A DNA stretch of 64,000 nt from Dyella halodurans. GTDB taxonomy: Bacteria > Pseudomonadota > Gammaproteobacteria > Xanthomonadales > Rhodanobacteraceae. Numbering within the stretch: the stretch's first letter is position 1; each line of letters starts with the position of its first letter. Both the position numbers and the translations under genes were made by a program. Where the stretch lies: positions 62,001 through 126,000 of the forward strand of contig NZ_JAPDPF010000008.1 in NCBI RefSeq assembly GCF_026283925.1. Reading direction: 5' to 3'. The notes beneath the pieces were generated by a model. The model was not told the DNA's origin. It made no database searches and saw only the letters and a list, made by a program, of their open reading frames with translations. Shown piece by piece: positions 53,018 to 61,286 of this stretch.

Positions 53018-53175
53018 GCGGCATCGCTCCAGGCCTGGTCATCAACCGCCTGCTCCCGCGCGCAGGGCTGAAACAGTGCGAATCCCACGGACGGTCGAGC
53101 GACAGGGCATGCCGCCCTGCGCATCGACGCGCCTCCCCGCGGAAGCCGTCACCACGCATCGCGGCGCTCAGGCCA

Positions 53176-53355
53176 CGATGTGCCGGCAGGTCTTCGGACT
53201 CGTGGACATGGGTCTTGCGACCCGACCTACTTGCTCCCGCTTCCCAGCCGCTGAGGGCCAGTGCGATGGGAGCTTTCGTTTCCACTTACCGCTGCGGGGC
53301 AGTTCCGGATTCGCACCGGATTCCCTATTAAGCCAATCCGACCGTAGGTCTGAGA
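53176..53355 (-). ncRNA. Cobalamin (AdoCbl) riboswitch upstream of nrdA
   Basis: Read on the minus strand, the RNA shows the conserved cobalamin elements in order: GGGAATCCGGTGCGAATCCG, then AACTGCCCCGCAGCGGTAAG, a middle arm with CGCACTGG and GGCTGGGAAGCGGGAG, and the B12 box GTCCGAAGACCTGCCGGC. Spacing and order match the class. Its 3' end is about 160 bases before the nrdA ATG, leaving room for an expression platform. It should turn nrdA down in the presence of adenosylcobalamin. Confidence 0.92.
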
Positions 53356-53549
53356 GAGGCACCGACGGGCACAACATATCGGGCTAAACCGGGTCGGTCA
53401 ACCCAATAGATTGTGGATTGGTCGGTGGATAAGCCGGAAAAACCGAAGCCGTGGCGGGGCTTATCGGCCCGCCAGAAAAATTTTCCGGGTTCTGTTCAAT
53501 GGCTCCACAGGAAGGACTGCAACAGCCGAAAGCGCCACCTCTCCCAAAC

Positions 53550-53651
53550 CGTCATCCCCGCGAACGCGGGGATCCGGTGCCTTTCCTCGCGTCCGAATGG
53601 CAGGGGCAAATTGGAGCAAGTCGCTGAATCCCCGCGTTCGCGGGGATGACG
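53550..53651. repeat. REP-like paired palindrome upstream of riboswitch
   Basis: Arm 53550-53577 (CGTCATCCCCGCGAACGCGG and on) and inverted arm 53624-53651 enclose 46 bases. It lies between the nrdA leader and the DJ-1/PfpI gene. The remaining part of this gap shows nothing else. Confidence 0.85.
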
Positions 53652-53704
53652 GCTTACTTCGGCCATGTTCCCGGGATTCTGTAACGGCGCGCGCAGGCTC
53701 AGGC

Positions 53705-54568
53705 TCAGACCCGGCGACTGGAGAGAATCTCGCCAAACACCGCAGCAAAACGGTGCACATCCCCAGGCCAGCGGGCGGAGACGTAGTTCCCATCGCGCAC
53801 CACAAACGCCGGCGTCGCATCCGCGTCGCTATCGCGCACGAGCCCGGAGGTCTTACGGCGATAGTGCGCCGCGTCGCGCGGTACATCGAGGAAGTCTTCC
53901 GGTCTGGCCAAGGCGCGCGTCACTTCCTGCTGCACCGACATATGGCCCACCGGCTGGCCGGGACCATCGGCATAGGTGCGGTAGTAGTCCGGGTCCCAGA
54001 AGCGGGTGATGCGGGTCAAGGTCCACGCGGATTTCTCCAGCGCCCAGGTCAGCGCGGTGGTACGTCGGCCATGCAGCACGGAACGCCCATCCGCGCCACG
54101 GCTGCGCGCAGCCAGCACCACGCCATGACAGATCGCGGCGACCGGTTTGTTGGCGGCGAAGAAGGCGGCGACTACACTTTGCAGTCGCGAGCTTTCGAGA
54201 TACACACGCACGCCACGCGCACAGTGGCCACCGGGAAGCAGCAGTCCGTCGAAGCTCGCAGGTTCGATGTCGTCCCAACGCAGTGGCGCGTTGAAGGCCT
54301 GGTCCTTCAGCAGCGCGGCGTAATCGCGGCGCGCGACCGCGTTGGCGCGTAATAGACGGCCAAACGCCGTCAGCTTGCGCAGGCCCGGTATCCAACCCCA
54401 CAGATCCAGCCCTTCACCGCTGATCATGATCGGGTCCGCGCTTGCCGGCTGGCCATCCGGCGTGGCGAATGTCACCCGATGTCCCGCCTGGGTCAGCACG
54501 CGCCAGGGCACAGCGACTTCGCTGGGGTCGAAGTCCAGGTGGGGGAGGGGGATGAGGACAGTGGCCAT
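53705..54568 (-). CDS. DJ-1/PfpI (class I glutamine amidotransferase-like) protein
   Basis: A 287-residue protein, start ATG giving MATVLIPLPHLDFDPSEVAVPWRVL. The nucleophile Cys is in PVAAICHGVV, the conserved elbow of the DJ-1/PfpI superfamily, and the acidic residue lies in ISGEGLDLWG. It is longer than PfpI (about 170 residues) because of a C-terminal extension with a SARWPGDVHRFAAVFGEIL segment. It may be a glyoxalase III/chaperone-like or hydrolase enzyme. It is the only gene of its unit. Confidence 0.85.
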   Translation of the reverse strand: MATVLIPLPHLDFDPSEVAVPWRVLTQAGHRVTFATPDGQPASADPIMISGEGLDLWGWIPGLRKLTAFGRLLRANAVARRDYAALLKDQAFNAPLRWDDIEPASFDGLLLPGGHCARGVRVYLESSRLQSVVAAFFAANKPVAAICHGVVLAARSRGADGRSVLHGRRTTALTWALEKSAWTLTRITRFWDPDYYRTYADGPGQPVGHMSVQQEVTRALARPEDFLDVPRDAAHYRRKTSGLVRDSDADATPAFVVRDGNYVSARWPGDVHRFAAVFGEILSSRRV

Positions 54569-54914
54569 GTGGATCTTTCTGCGGCAGGTTGGGTGAGGCA
54601 TAGCGGCTGACTATGGCGCATAGCCCCTGCGCTAGCCATCACCCGGCCATACGGCAAGGATCGATCGCGTAACCAAGGACGCCGCCATCCGGTTGTTTGC
54701 GACGGACCCGGCCCCGCGCCCTGGTTGCCCGGCCGGCAAGGCGGCTGGCCCAGGCTTCCAAAGTGTGACGTGGATCACATTTTGTGTGCTACCGTGATGA
54801 AATCGAAACCATGTGTCGGCGTGTTCGGTGGGCCGGTGCCTGATCTCCGGTCGATTGTCGTGGGGATTCCACGGCCATGGAAGGCTGCAGCCTTCTGCAG
54901 GAGTGCGTTGCGAT
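54569..54914. promoter_or_regulatory. Control region of TIR-TPR gene
   Basis: About 345 bases between two divergent genes. It contains the Crp site listed separately. No convincing reading frame is present apart from an upstream extension of the TIR-TPR frame that lacks a start with a ribosome site. Confidence 0.6.
54764..54779. promoter_or_regulatory. Crp/Clp binding site
   Basis: TGTGACGTGGATCACA is a perfect match to the TGTGA-N6-TCACA consensus. It lies 136 bases before the TIR-TPR start and 196 bases before the DJ-1/PfpI start. In Xanthomonadales the protein binding such sites is the Crp homologue Clp. Confidence 0.75.
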
Positions 54915-57125
54915 ATGGCGCAGGCACCCGCGGTATCGGAATTCCGGTACCGCGCCTTCATCAGCTATAGCCACCAGGACAAGTCCTGGGCCGATTGGCT
55001 GCACAAGGCTTTGGAAACTTACCGTGTCCCCTCACGCCTGGTCGGCCAGCAGACGGCCGCGGGAACGATCCCGCGACGTCTCGTGCCGATCTTTCGCGAC
55101 CGCGACGAATTGGCCAGCGCGACCGACCTGGGGCGCAAGGTCAATGAGGCGTTGGCCCAATCGGAGAACCTGATCGTCATCTGTTCGCCGCGCTCGGCGA
55201 GCTCGCACTGGGTGCAGGAGGAAGTGCTGGCCTTCAAGCGGCTGGGTCGCAGCGAACGCGTTTTTTGCCTGATCGTCGACGGCGAGCCCAATGCCAGTGA
55301 TTGGCCGGGCCGGGAGGCCGAGGAATGCTTCGCGCCGGCGCTGCGTTTCCTACTGGACGCCCATGGGCAGCCGACCACGGCGCGCACCGAGCCGATCGCG
55401 GCGGACGCGCGCGCCGGCAAGGACAGTCGCGGCAAGGCCAAGCTGAAACTGATTGCCGGCATGCTCGATATCGGCTTCGATAGCCTGAGGCAGCGCGAGC
55501 TGCAGCGCCGTCATCGGCGCATGACGGCGATCACCGCAGCGGCACTGGTGGTCATGGCGGTCACCACCGCCCTGGCGATCAGGGCAACCATCGCGCAGCA
55601 CGCCGCGGACGCGGCCAGCCAGCTTGCCGAACGTCGCCAGAAGCAGGCCGAGGACCTGGTCGACTTCATGCTTGGCGATCTCAATGACAAGCTGCAGGAG
55701 GTGAAGCGGCTCGACATCATGGCGTCCGTCGACGACAAGGCAATGGCGTATTTCGCTTCGCTGCCGCTCACCGATGTCACCGACCAGGCTCTGGCCCAGC
55801 GCGCCAAGGCCTTGGAAAAGATCGGCCGCATTCGCGAGGAACTGGGTCACCTGCCGGACGCCATGGCGTCTTACCAGGCCGCCGCGAAGCTCACCGCCGC
55901 GCTGGCCGCGGCCGCTCCCGCCGACACGTCGCGCCAGCTCCAGCACGCGCGCATCCTCACCTTCATTGGCCAGAACCACTGGTTCCAGGGACAGCTCGAC
56001 GAGGCCCAGGCGAGCTTTGCGTCGGCGCAGGGCGTGCTGCGGCAGGCCGGGCCTCACGCACCGGATGATCTTGTGTTGCAGTTCGAGCTGGAGATGATCG
56101 ACAACAATCTTGGCCATGTACTTGAGGCCCGCGGTCGGCTGGATGAAGCGTCCGTGCAATACAAAAGCGCACTCGACCTTTCCAGGAAACTGGTGGCGGC
56201 CGATCCCGGCAAGACCGAATGGGCTCTTGAGCTCGGCGGTGCGCACAATAACCTCGGCAAGATGGCCTTGCTGCACGGGGACCTTGTCACCGCCATCACC
56301 GAGTACGGCAACGATGACGCTATCGAAACTGAATTGGCGGAGCGCGACCCCAAGGACAATGGGCAAAGCGACGCCATGCTCACGGTACGGGCCATCCTGG
56401 GACGCACGCTGGCGTTGGCCGGTGATGACGAAACCGGCATGCATCATTTGCAGCAGGCGGTGCAAATGGCGACCGCGTTGGTGAAGCTCGATCCGCACAA
56501 CAGCGGCTTTCAGCGAGACCTTGCCCACTATGCCCAGCAGCTGGCCCGGCTCAAACGCCTCAACGACGATCTGCCATCGGCGCAGGCACTGACCGCGCAG
56601 TCGCTATCGATATATCCCGAGCTGGTTCGGAAGAACCCCGACGACACAAGCTTGCAACGTGAGCTGGCCGAGGCGCAGACCGAGCAGGCTGCCGAAACCC
56701 TGGCCGTGGGCCAGGCGGATGCGGCGCGCGCACAGGTGCAGGCAGCGCTGCACACGTTGGAACCCTTGCTGCAACAACAGCCCCGCGACCGCTCGACCCT
56801 GCTTGCCACGCTCGCTGCGCAAGCCTTGCTGGCCAGGCTCAGCAACGACCCGGCCGCCGCCGCGCAGCTGCAGGCTGCGGTGGTGACGGCCGCGCAGGCC
56901 CAGATTCGCGGCCAGGGCGATCCGCGCCTGCTGGCCCTGCAGGTGGAGGCGCTGCTCGCGTTGGGTCGCAAGCCCGAGGCGCTGCCGCTGATCCGGCAGC
57001 TATGGCTGAGCGGTTATCGCGATGCGGCCCTGCTCGCGGTATTGCAGCGCGAACACATTGCTTATCCGGTCAATGCGGCGTTCCAGAAACAGCTGCTGGC
57101 GGCAACCAGCAGAGACGATCGCTAG
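54915..57125 (+). CDS. TIR-transmembrane-TPR protein
   Basis: A 736-residue protein starting at ATG 54915 after an AGGAG site. Residues 9-150 form a TIR domain (YRAFISYSHQDKSWADWLH; VICSPRSASSHWVQEEVLAF) with Glu103 at the catalytic-glutamate position of NADase TIR domains. Residues 203-223 are one membrane helix (MTAITAAALVVMAVTTALAI). The rest (about 230-736) is helical with TPR-like repeats (LAQRAKALEKIGRIREELGHLPDAMASYQAAAKL; NNLGKMALLHGDLVTAITEY). The TIR domain should face the cytoplasm and the TPRs the periplasm, or the reverse. A Crp site is upstream and a small unknown gene follows. Confidence 0.87.
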   Translation: MAQAPAVSEFRYRAFISYSHQDKSWADWLHKALETYRVPSRLVGQQTAAGTIPRRLVPIFRDRDELASATDLGRKVNEALAQSENLIVICSPRSASSHWVQEEVLAFKRLGRSERVFCLIVDGEPNASDWPGREAEECFAPALRFLLDAHGQPTTARTEPIAADARAGKDSRGKAKLKLIAGMLDIGFDSLRQRELQRRHRRMTAITAAALVVMAVTTALAIRATIAQHAADAASQLAERRQKQAEDLVDFMLGDLNDKLQEVKRLDIMASVDDKAMAYFASLPLTDVTDQALAQRAKALEKIGRIREELGHLPDAMASYQAAAKLTAALAAAAPADTSRQLQHARILTFIGQNHWFQGQLDEAQASFASAQGVLRQAGPHAPDDLVLQFELEMIDNNLGHVLEARGRLDEASVQYKSALDLSRKLVAADPGKTEWALELGGAHNNLGKMALLHGDLVTAITEYGNDDAIETELAERDPKDNGQSDAMLTVRAILGRTLALAGDDETGMHHLQQAVQMATALVKLDPHNSGFQRDLAHYAQQLARLKRLNDDLPSAQALTAQSLSIYPELVRKNPDDTSLQRELAEAQTEQAAETLAVGQADAARAQVQAALHTLEPLLQQQPRDRSTLLATLAAQALLARLSNDPAAAAQLQAAVVTAAQAQIRGQGDPRLLALQVEALLALGRKPEALPLIRQLWLSGYRDAALLAVLQREHIAYPVNAAFQKQLLAATSRDDR

Positions 57126-57202
57126 GGAGGGTGCACAGGGCTGGCAGGGGAGGCGGAAACATCCACAAGCACGGGGACCAACCTCTCGCATAGGAGTTCA
57201 CC

Positions 57203-57646
57203 ATGAATCAGCAAGCCGAGCAGCACGTCGAGGTGAGTGTCGAGCTCAAGGACGATCTGAGCAAAGGCAACGACTACAACGTACTCGTCGTTGATGGTGG
57301 CAAGCACCACCACAGTTTCGAAAAGCTGAATGACTCCCGGCATATGCATACCATCACGTGGGTGCTCAAGGGCAACGCCAGTAGCGGTGAATTCTGCGCG
57401 CTTGATGACAAGGAAAATCCCGGTTTTGCGTGGCTCATCAAGAAACCCGACGAAAAGGTCTTTCATAAACTGCAGCGCGTCGGCAAGAACAAGCTCACCA
57501 TCCACAATCACCATATCGACAAGACCAGCGAAGGAACCTGGCATTACCAGCTGTTCGCCCGCTTCGGTGACAAGGTGTTCGGCGTGCCGCTGACATTTGC
57601 CGCGGGCCCCGCGAACAACCCCAACCCATCGATAAAGAACAACTAG
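57203..57646 (+). CDS. Hypothetical protein, His-rich, possible beta-sandwich
   Basis: A 147-residue protein with TAGGAG 8 bases before its ATG. There is no signal peptide. It has many His residues (GGKHHHSFEKLNDSRHMHTITWV; TIHNHHIDKTSEGTWHYQLFARFG) and alternating strand patterns suggesting a beta-sandwich. It starts 77 bases after the TIR-TPR gene and may be co-transcribed with it. No family is recognised. The His clusters could bind metal. Confidence 0.65.
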   Translation: MNQQAEQHVEVSVELKDDLSKGNDYNVLVVDGGKHHHSFEKLNDSRHMHTITWVLKGNASSGEFCALDDKENPGFAWLIKKPDEKVFHKLQRVGKNKLTIHNHHIDKTSEGTWHYQLFARFGDKVFGVPLTFAAGPANNPNPSIKNN

Positions 57647-57741
57647 CACCTGGCGGACGCCGCTTGCCGCTTGGGGCAAGGCCAAAACGTCTCGACTTGG
57701 AATTCGCCGGGATGACCCGATAACGAAGGAACGACCTTCGC

Positions 57742-57763
57742 CGCCGCCGGAACACCGGCGGCG
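57742..57763. terminator. Hairpin after the His-rich protein gene
   Basis: CGCCGCCGG-AACA-CCGGCGGCG is a perfect 9-bp stem about 95 bases after the stop codon. It has no T-run, so it may be a processing or termination hairpin. Confidence 0.4.
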
Positions 57764-57831
57764 GGCATGTCTCATGCGTCGACATTCCACGTGAACGGGT
57801 GCGCCGATAGCGTCTGCCCGGGAGGTTCGAG

Positions 57832-58923
57832 ATGGCTTTGTTTGCCCGACATGCAAGCGGTCTCCGGCTTGAGCGGATGCAGGCGTCCGCGCAGTACGCC
57901 GGCGATGGCTTCGTCAATACCTACCCTTCCAGCGCGCAGCTTGTGCGCGAGAACCGTCCCTCGCTGGTCGACTTTGTCTTTGGCGGCGAAGGACGTACCC
58001 CGGGTCAACCCTTGCCCGCGCTCGATCCGCGCAGCGTCTGGACACGGCCCGTGGAAACGGGCCTGCGCGCCACCTGGCTGGGACACTCGACGGTACTACT
58101 GGAGATCGACGGCCACCGCGTATTGACGGATCCGGTGTGGGGACAGCGCGCCTCGCCGTTTTCCTTTTTCGGGCCCAAGCGCTTCCAGCCGGTGCCAGTC
58201 GATATAGCGCAACTGCCGCCGCTCGATGCGGTGCTTATCTCGCACGATCACTACGACCATCTCGACTACCCGAGCATTCGCGCGCTGGCCGCCTTGCAGG
58301 TGCCGTTCGTCACCTCACTGGGCGTGGGCGTGCATCTGGAAGCGTGGGGCGTGCCGGCGGAACGCATCACCGAACTGGATTGGTGGGAGCACACCGTCTT
58401 GCCAGGTGGACTGACCATCACCGCGGCACCTTCGCATCATTTCTCCGGGCGTGGCTTGCACGATCGCAACGCCACGCTGTGGTCGTCGTTTGCCTTGCGT
58501 GGAGAGCGGCATGCAGTGTTTTTCAGCGGCGACACCGGCCTGTCGCCGGTCTTCACCGAAATCGGTCAGCGCCTGGGGCCATTCGACCTGGTGATGATCG
58601 AGGTCGGCGCGTTTCATCCCTCCTGGGGCAATGTGCACCTGGGCCCGGACAATGCGCTGGAGGCCTGGGCCCAACTAGGCAGCGGTCGCCTGCTGCCGGT
58701 GCATTGGGGCACCTTCAATCTGGCCATGCATCCCTGGGCCGAGCCGGCGGAAGTGTTGCTCGCCAAGGCACCCGAAGGGCTGCTGATGCCGCGTCTGGGC
58801 GAACCGGTGGAGCCGGTCCAGGTGGAAGGCGTGCAGCCGTGGTGGCGGGGTGTGGCTCCGGGCCAATGGCAAGGCCCGGCGCTCGAGGCGGCCGAATTCC
58901 TGGCCATGCGCACGAACGACTAG
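57832..58923 (+). CDS. UlaG/NAPE-PLD-like metallo-beta-lactamase-fold hydrolase
   Basis: A 363-residue cytosolic metal hydrolase with GGGAGG before its ATG. The MBL metal motif is ISHDHYDHLDY; the later ligands are in APSHHFSGRG, the Asp in FFSGDTGL, and the final His in LLPVHWGTFNLAMH. The segment LRATWLGHSTVLLEIDGHRVLTDPVW is typical of the UlaG/NAPE-PLD branch. The substrate may be a phospholipid-like or ascorbate-type ester and is not decided here. Confidence 0.9.
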   Translation: MALFARHASGLRLERMQASAQYAGDGFVNTYPSSAQLVRENRPSLVDFVFGGEGRTPGQPLPALDPRSVWTRPVETGLRATWLGHSTVLLEIDGHRVLTDPVWGQRASPFSFFGPKRFQPVPVDIAQLPPLDAVLISHDHYDHLDYPSIRALAALQVPFVTSLGVGVHLEAWGVPAERITELDWWEHTVLPGGLTITAAPSHHFSGRGLHDRNATLWSSFALRGERHAVFFSGDTGLSPVFTEIGQRLGPFDLVMIEVGAFHPSWGNVHLGPDNALEAWAQLGSGRLLPVHWGTFNLAMHPWAEPAEVLLAKAPEGLLMPRLGEPVEPVQVEGVQPWWRGVAPGQWQGPALEAAEFLAMRTND

Positions 58924-58956
58924 GCTCCCGCATTTTCAGAGCCGCGGCATGGCGCG

Positions 58957-59688
58957 TCAGGGCGAAACCGCTTCCTTTGCAGCGCTGAGAATGTCGCCAC
59001 CTCGCGGAACCTGGACCAGCGCGGCCGTCGACAAGGCCGATGATTGCGCAGGTGGGAGCGGGAAGGCCTGCGCCGCTCCGCTCCACGTACCGAGGTGAAC
59101 GAGTTCGCGCACGACATTGCGATGCTGTAGCGTGCGGCCGCTGTTCTCACCGGCACCAATACGAACGCTGAGCATGTGCGGGTCATAACGCACCAGCCAG
59201 ACATCACAAGGTGCGGACGGCTGGCCTGCACCCACGACGACTTGACCTTGCTTCCAATCGATCGAAGGGCCGCTGCTATTGGCATGCGCGATGGCGTCGG
59301 CGAGCTGGGCGCGATCCGTCCCCACGATGTCCGTGTGGCCATTGATATAGATTTGCGGCGTCCAGACGTTGTCGTGCTTGTGCGCGCGCGCGTAGTCCCA
59401 TTGCCGCTGCGTATAGGCATCGCGGGCGAAGGTGTCCTTCCAGCCAAGATCATCCCAATACGTCACGCCGAACGACAGCGCAAGAATGTCTGGCTGTCCG
59501 GCGATCGCATTGAGGTTGGCTTGCGCGGGTGGACACGATGAACAGCCCTGGCTCTGGAACAGTTCCACCACCACCAGGCGTTGTCGCTGCGTTGATGGCG
59601 AGTCCTGGGCTTGGCTCAGCGCACTGAAGCCGAGCAACGCGACAGCGCCGAGCAGCGTCTGGTGCAGCCTGCTGAAGATCATGGCCAT
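58957..59688 (-). CDS. DUF1223 thioredoxin-like exported protein
   Basis: A 243-residue protein, ATG 59688 with GGAGAG upstream. The signal peptide (LLGAVALLGFSALSQAQ) is followed by VVVELFQSQGCSSCPPAQANL, the C-x-x-C motif of the DUF1223 thioredoxin-like family. FGVTYWDDLGWKDTFA and TPQIYINGHTDIVGTD complete the signature. It is likely a periplasmic thiol protein; the partner is unknown. It is convergent with the UlaG-like gene. Confidence 0.88.
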   Translation of the reverse strand: MAMIFSRLHQTLLGAVALLGFSALSQAQDSPSTQRQRLVVVELFQSQGCSSCPPAQANLNAIAGQPDILALSFGVTYWDDLGWKDTFARDAYTQRQWDYARAHKHDNVWTPQIYINGHTDIVGTDRAQLADAIAHANSSGPSIDWKQGQVVVGAGQPSAPCDVWLVRYDPHMLSVRIGAGENSGRTLQHRNVVRELVHLGTWSGAAQAFPLPPAQSSALSTAALVQVPRGGDILSAAKEAVSP

Positions 59689-60040
59689 GCAGCTCTCCGG
59701 GCAAGGACGAAGCTTGGGGCGGGCTTAGCTTACCCCTACGTGATTGCTTCGCCGCATCGCCTGCGTCGGTTACACGACACGCCCTCTTGTGCGGGCAAGC
59801 GCCCATTGCAGCGAAGTCGGCCCGGCGCCGCGCTGGACGCACGGTATAGCCGCGTCTGCAGTTTGAAGTGGAAGCGCAGGGGACAAAGTCTGGACAGGTG
59901 ACCAGACGGGCCGGGGCTTGATCCCGCAGCCGGCGAAGAAGCGATGGATTGACGGGATCTTGCTCGTCCGTCTTTCCAGGCGACTCCACCCTGCTGCACG
60001 CCGCGCTCACGGCGGCGTGCTGGCAGGTGTTCGTACCGGC
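59689..60040. other. Gap between DUF1223 and small gene
   Basis: About 350 bases. The only structure seen is a hairpin GCACGCCGC/GCGGCGTGC (59996-60020), about 20 bases beyond the stop of the small minus-strand gene, which could be its terminator. No gene is supported. Confidence 0.45.
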
Positions 60041-60250
60041 TTAGCGCCGGAAACGCGTATTGGGTGCCAGCGGCTTTGACGGAGCGGTACCCGAGTGGTT
60101 TGGCTCGCGTGCGAACTGATTGGTGGTCTTGTAGCTGACTTGCGATCCCTCGGCCTTGCTTGGGTTCGCGTCCGGCGCAGTTTTTACGACCGCACCGCTG
60201 TAAACGCTATGGATATTGGCGAGTGAGAGTGCTTTGGGAAACGGATTCAT
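60041..60250 (-). CDS. Possible small protein (69 aa), unknown
   Basis: The frame starts with ATG (MNPFPKALSLANIHSVYSG) and is followed by a hairpin that could end its transcript. Composition is polar and low in predicted structure. There is no homologue I recognise. Confidence 0.4.
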   Translation of the reverse strand: MNPFPKALSLANIHSVYSGAVVKTAPDANPSKAEGSQVSYKTTNQFAREPNHSGTAPSKPLAPNTRFRR

Positions 60251-60459
60251 TCGGTCGCTCTGAGTTGAGCCTGATCCAGATGATCAGGGTGAATCATCGT
60301 TTCGAAACCTCGATTGCTGAGGCGCTAGGTGCGGTGGGCACGAGCAGCGGATGCATAGAGGCATGAGCGGCGGGCACCCACACGTTCCTTCACCATACGC
60401 TAGTTGGCCGGCGGGTCAAGCGCTTTTCGGCGGCGGCGCCCCTGGGTGCCAGGGCGGCC

Positions 60460-60663
60460 TCAGTGCATGCGGTGGTACCAAAGGACCTCGCGGCCAAGCG
60501 GAGTGAGCGAGACCTTGGATCGGCCAAGCCTGACCAAGTTCTCCTTGAGCAGACCGCGCAAGTCGCTCAGGTGGCCAACCGCGCCCAAGGATATGGGGCA
60601 CTCATGATCGATCCCACGCAGCAGTACCCACTGGGACAGTGTCAGGGTTGCCGGGTGATGCAT
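60460..60663 (-). CDS. Small winged-helix-like protein (67 aa)
   Basis: The frame MHHPATLTLSQWVLLRGIDH, then ISLGAVGHLSDLRGLLKENLVRLGRSKVSLTPLGREVLWY has the order helix, helix, recognition helix, wing expected of a minimal winged-helix domain. In particular L-x-D-L-x-x-L-L-K-E-N-L-V followed by K-V-S-L-T-P-L-G-R-E is typical. No partner gene is evident. The call rests on pattern only. Confidence 0.5.
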   Translation of the reverse strand: MHHPATLTLSQWVLLRGIDHECPISLGAVGHLSDLRGLLKENLVRLGRSKVSLTPLGREVLWYHRMH

Positions 60664-60814
60664 GAGGTTCTCCGCCAGTGAAGCATGAACTTCATCCGAG
60701 AAGGGCTGGCGGCAGGCGCTCCCGGCATCTGCAAGGCTGCATCTTCAAATCGACCCGCCGGCTTTGGACGGCCAATCGGACCGCCGGCCCCGCAACCGCC
60801 GTTCGAGCTTGCCG

Positions 60815-61042
60815 TTACCGCCAAGGCTCGCCCTTGATGGATCGGACAAGCGTGAGACGGCGCGCCGTCTCCTGCGCTTTCTTGCTGTCCTGGGCCAGCA
60901 GCAACGACTGCCGCCGCGTCAACGGGACCGGCGCTGCCGCGGGTGCCAGGTAACCCATCTGGCGCGCGATCCGACGGGCGCGATCGAGCCAGGTATCGAA
61001 ACGAGTGTGAAGCTGCGATCTTGAAGTCGAGCGCGCGATCAT
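60815..61042 (-). CDS. Possible small basic protein (75 aa)
   Basis: The frame MIARSTSRSQLHTRFDTWLDRARRIARQMGYLAP with AAGGTCCTCCC before the ATG looks coding; an upstream start at 61120 adds 26 residues. It is rich in Arg and predicted helical, with a repeated R-R pattern. It may be a small nucleic-acid-associated protein, but there is no family evidence. Confidence 0.4.
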   Translation of the reverse strand: MIARSTSRSQLHTRFDTWLDRARRIARQMGYLAPAAAPVPLTRRQSLLLAQDSKKAQETARRLTLVRSIKGEPWR

Positions 61043-61226
61043 GGGAGGACCTTCGTCGACGCTGGCGATCGTCAGGTAATCGCCGTTACGTAGTAAGGAT
61101 GACGGTGCGCCGGATCGCATTAACAGGCTGTGATGAAGCGTGTCTGCTGACTCGACGCAGCACACCCCTCGTCGGTTTTTCCCGAGTTGAGGCGTGCATG
61201 GAAGTGCATCGCAGCACGGCTTTAAG

Positions 61227-61274
61227 CCACACGATCAGGGCGCACTCCGAACATCGGAATGCGCCCTTGTGTGG
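61227..61274 (-). terminator. Hairpin after SDR gene
   Basis: The stem CCACAC/GTGTGG with the inner stem AGGGCGCA/TGCGCCCT forms a long, stable hairpin that starts 13 bases beyond the SDR stop codon. It is a probable terminator, though without a clear T-run. Confidence 0.5.
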
Positions 61275-61286
61275 TCGGTTGTTCGA

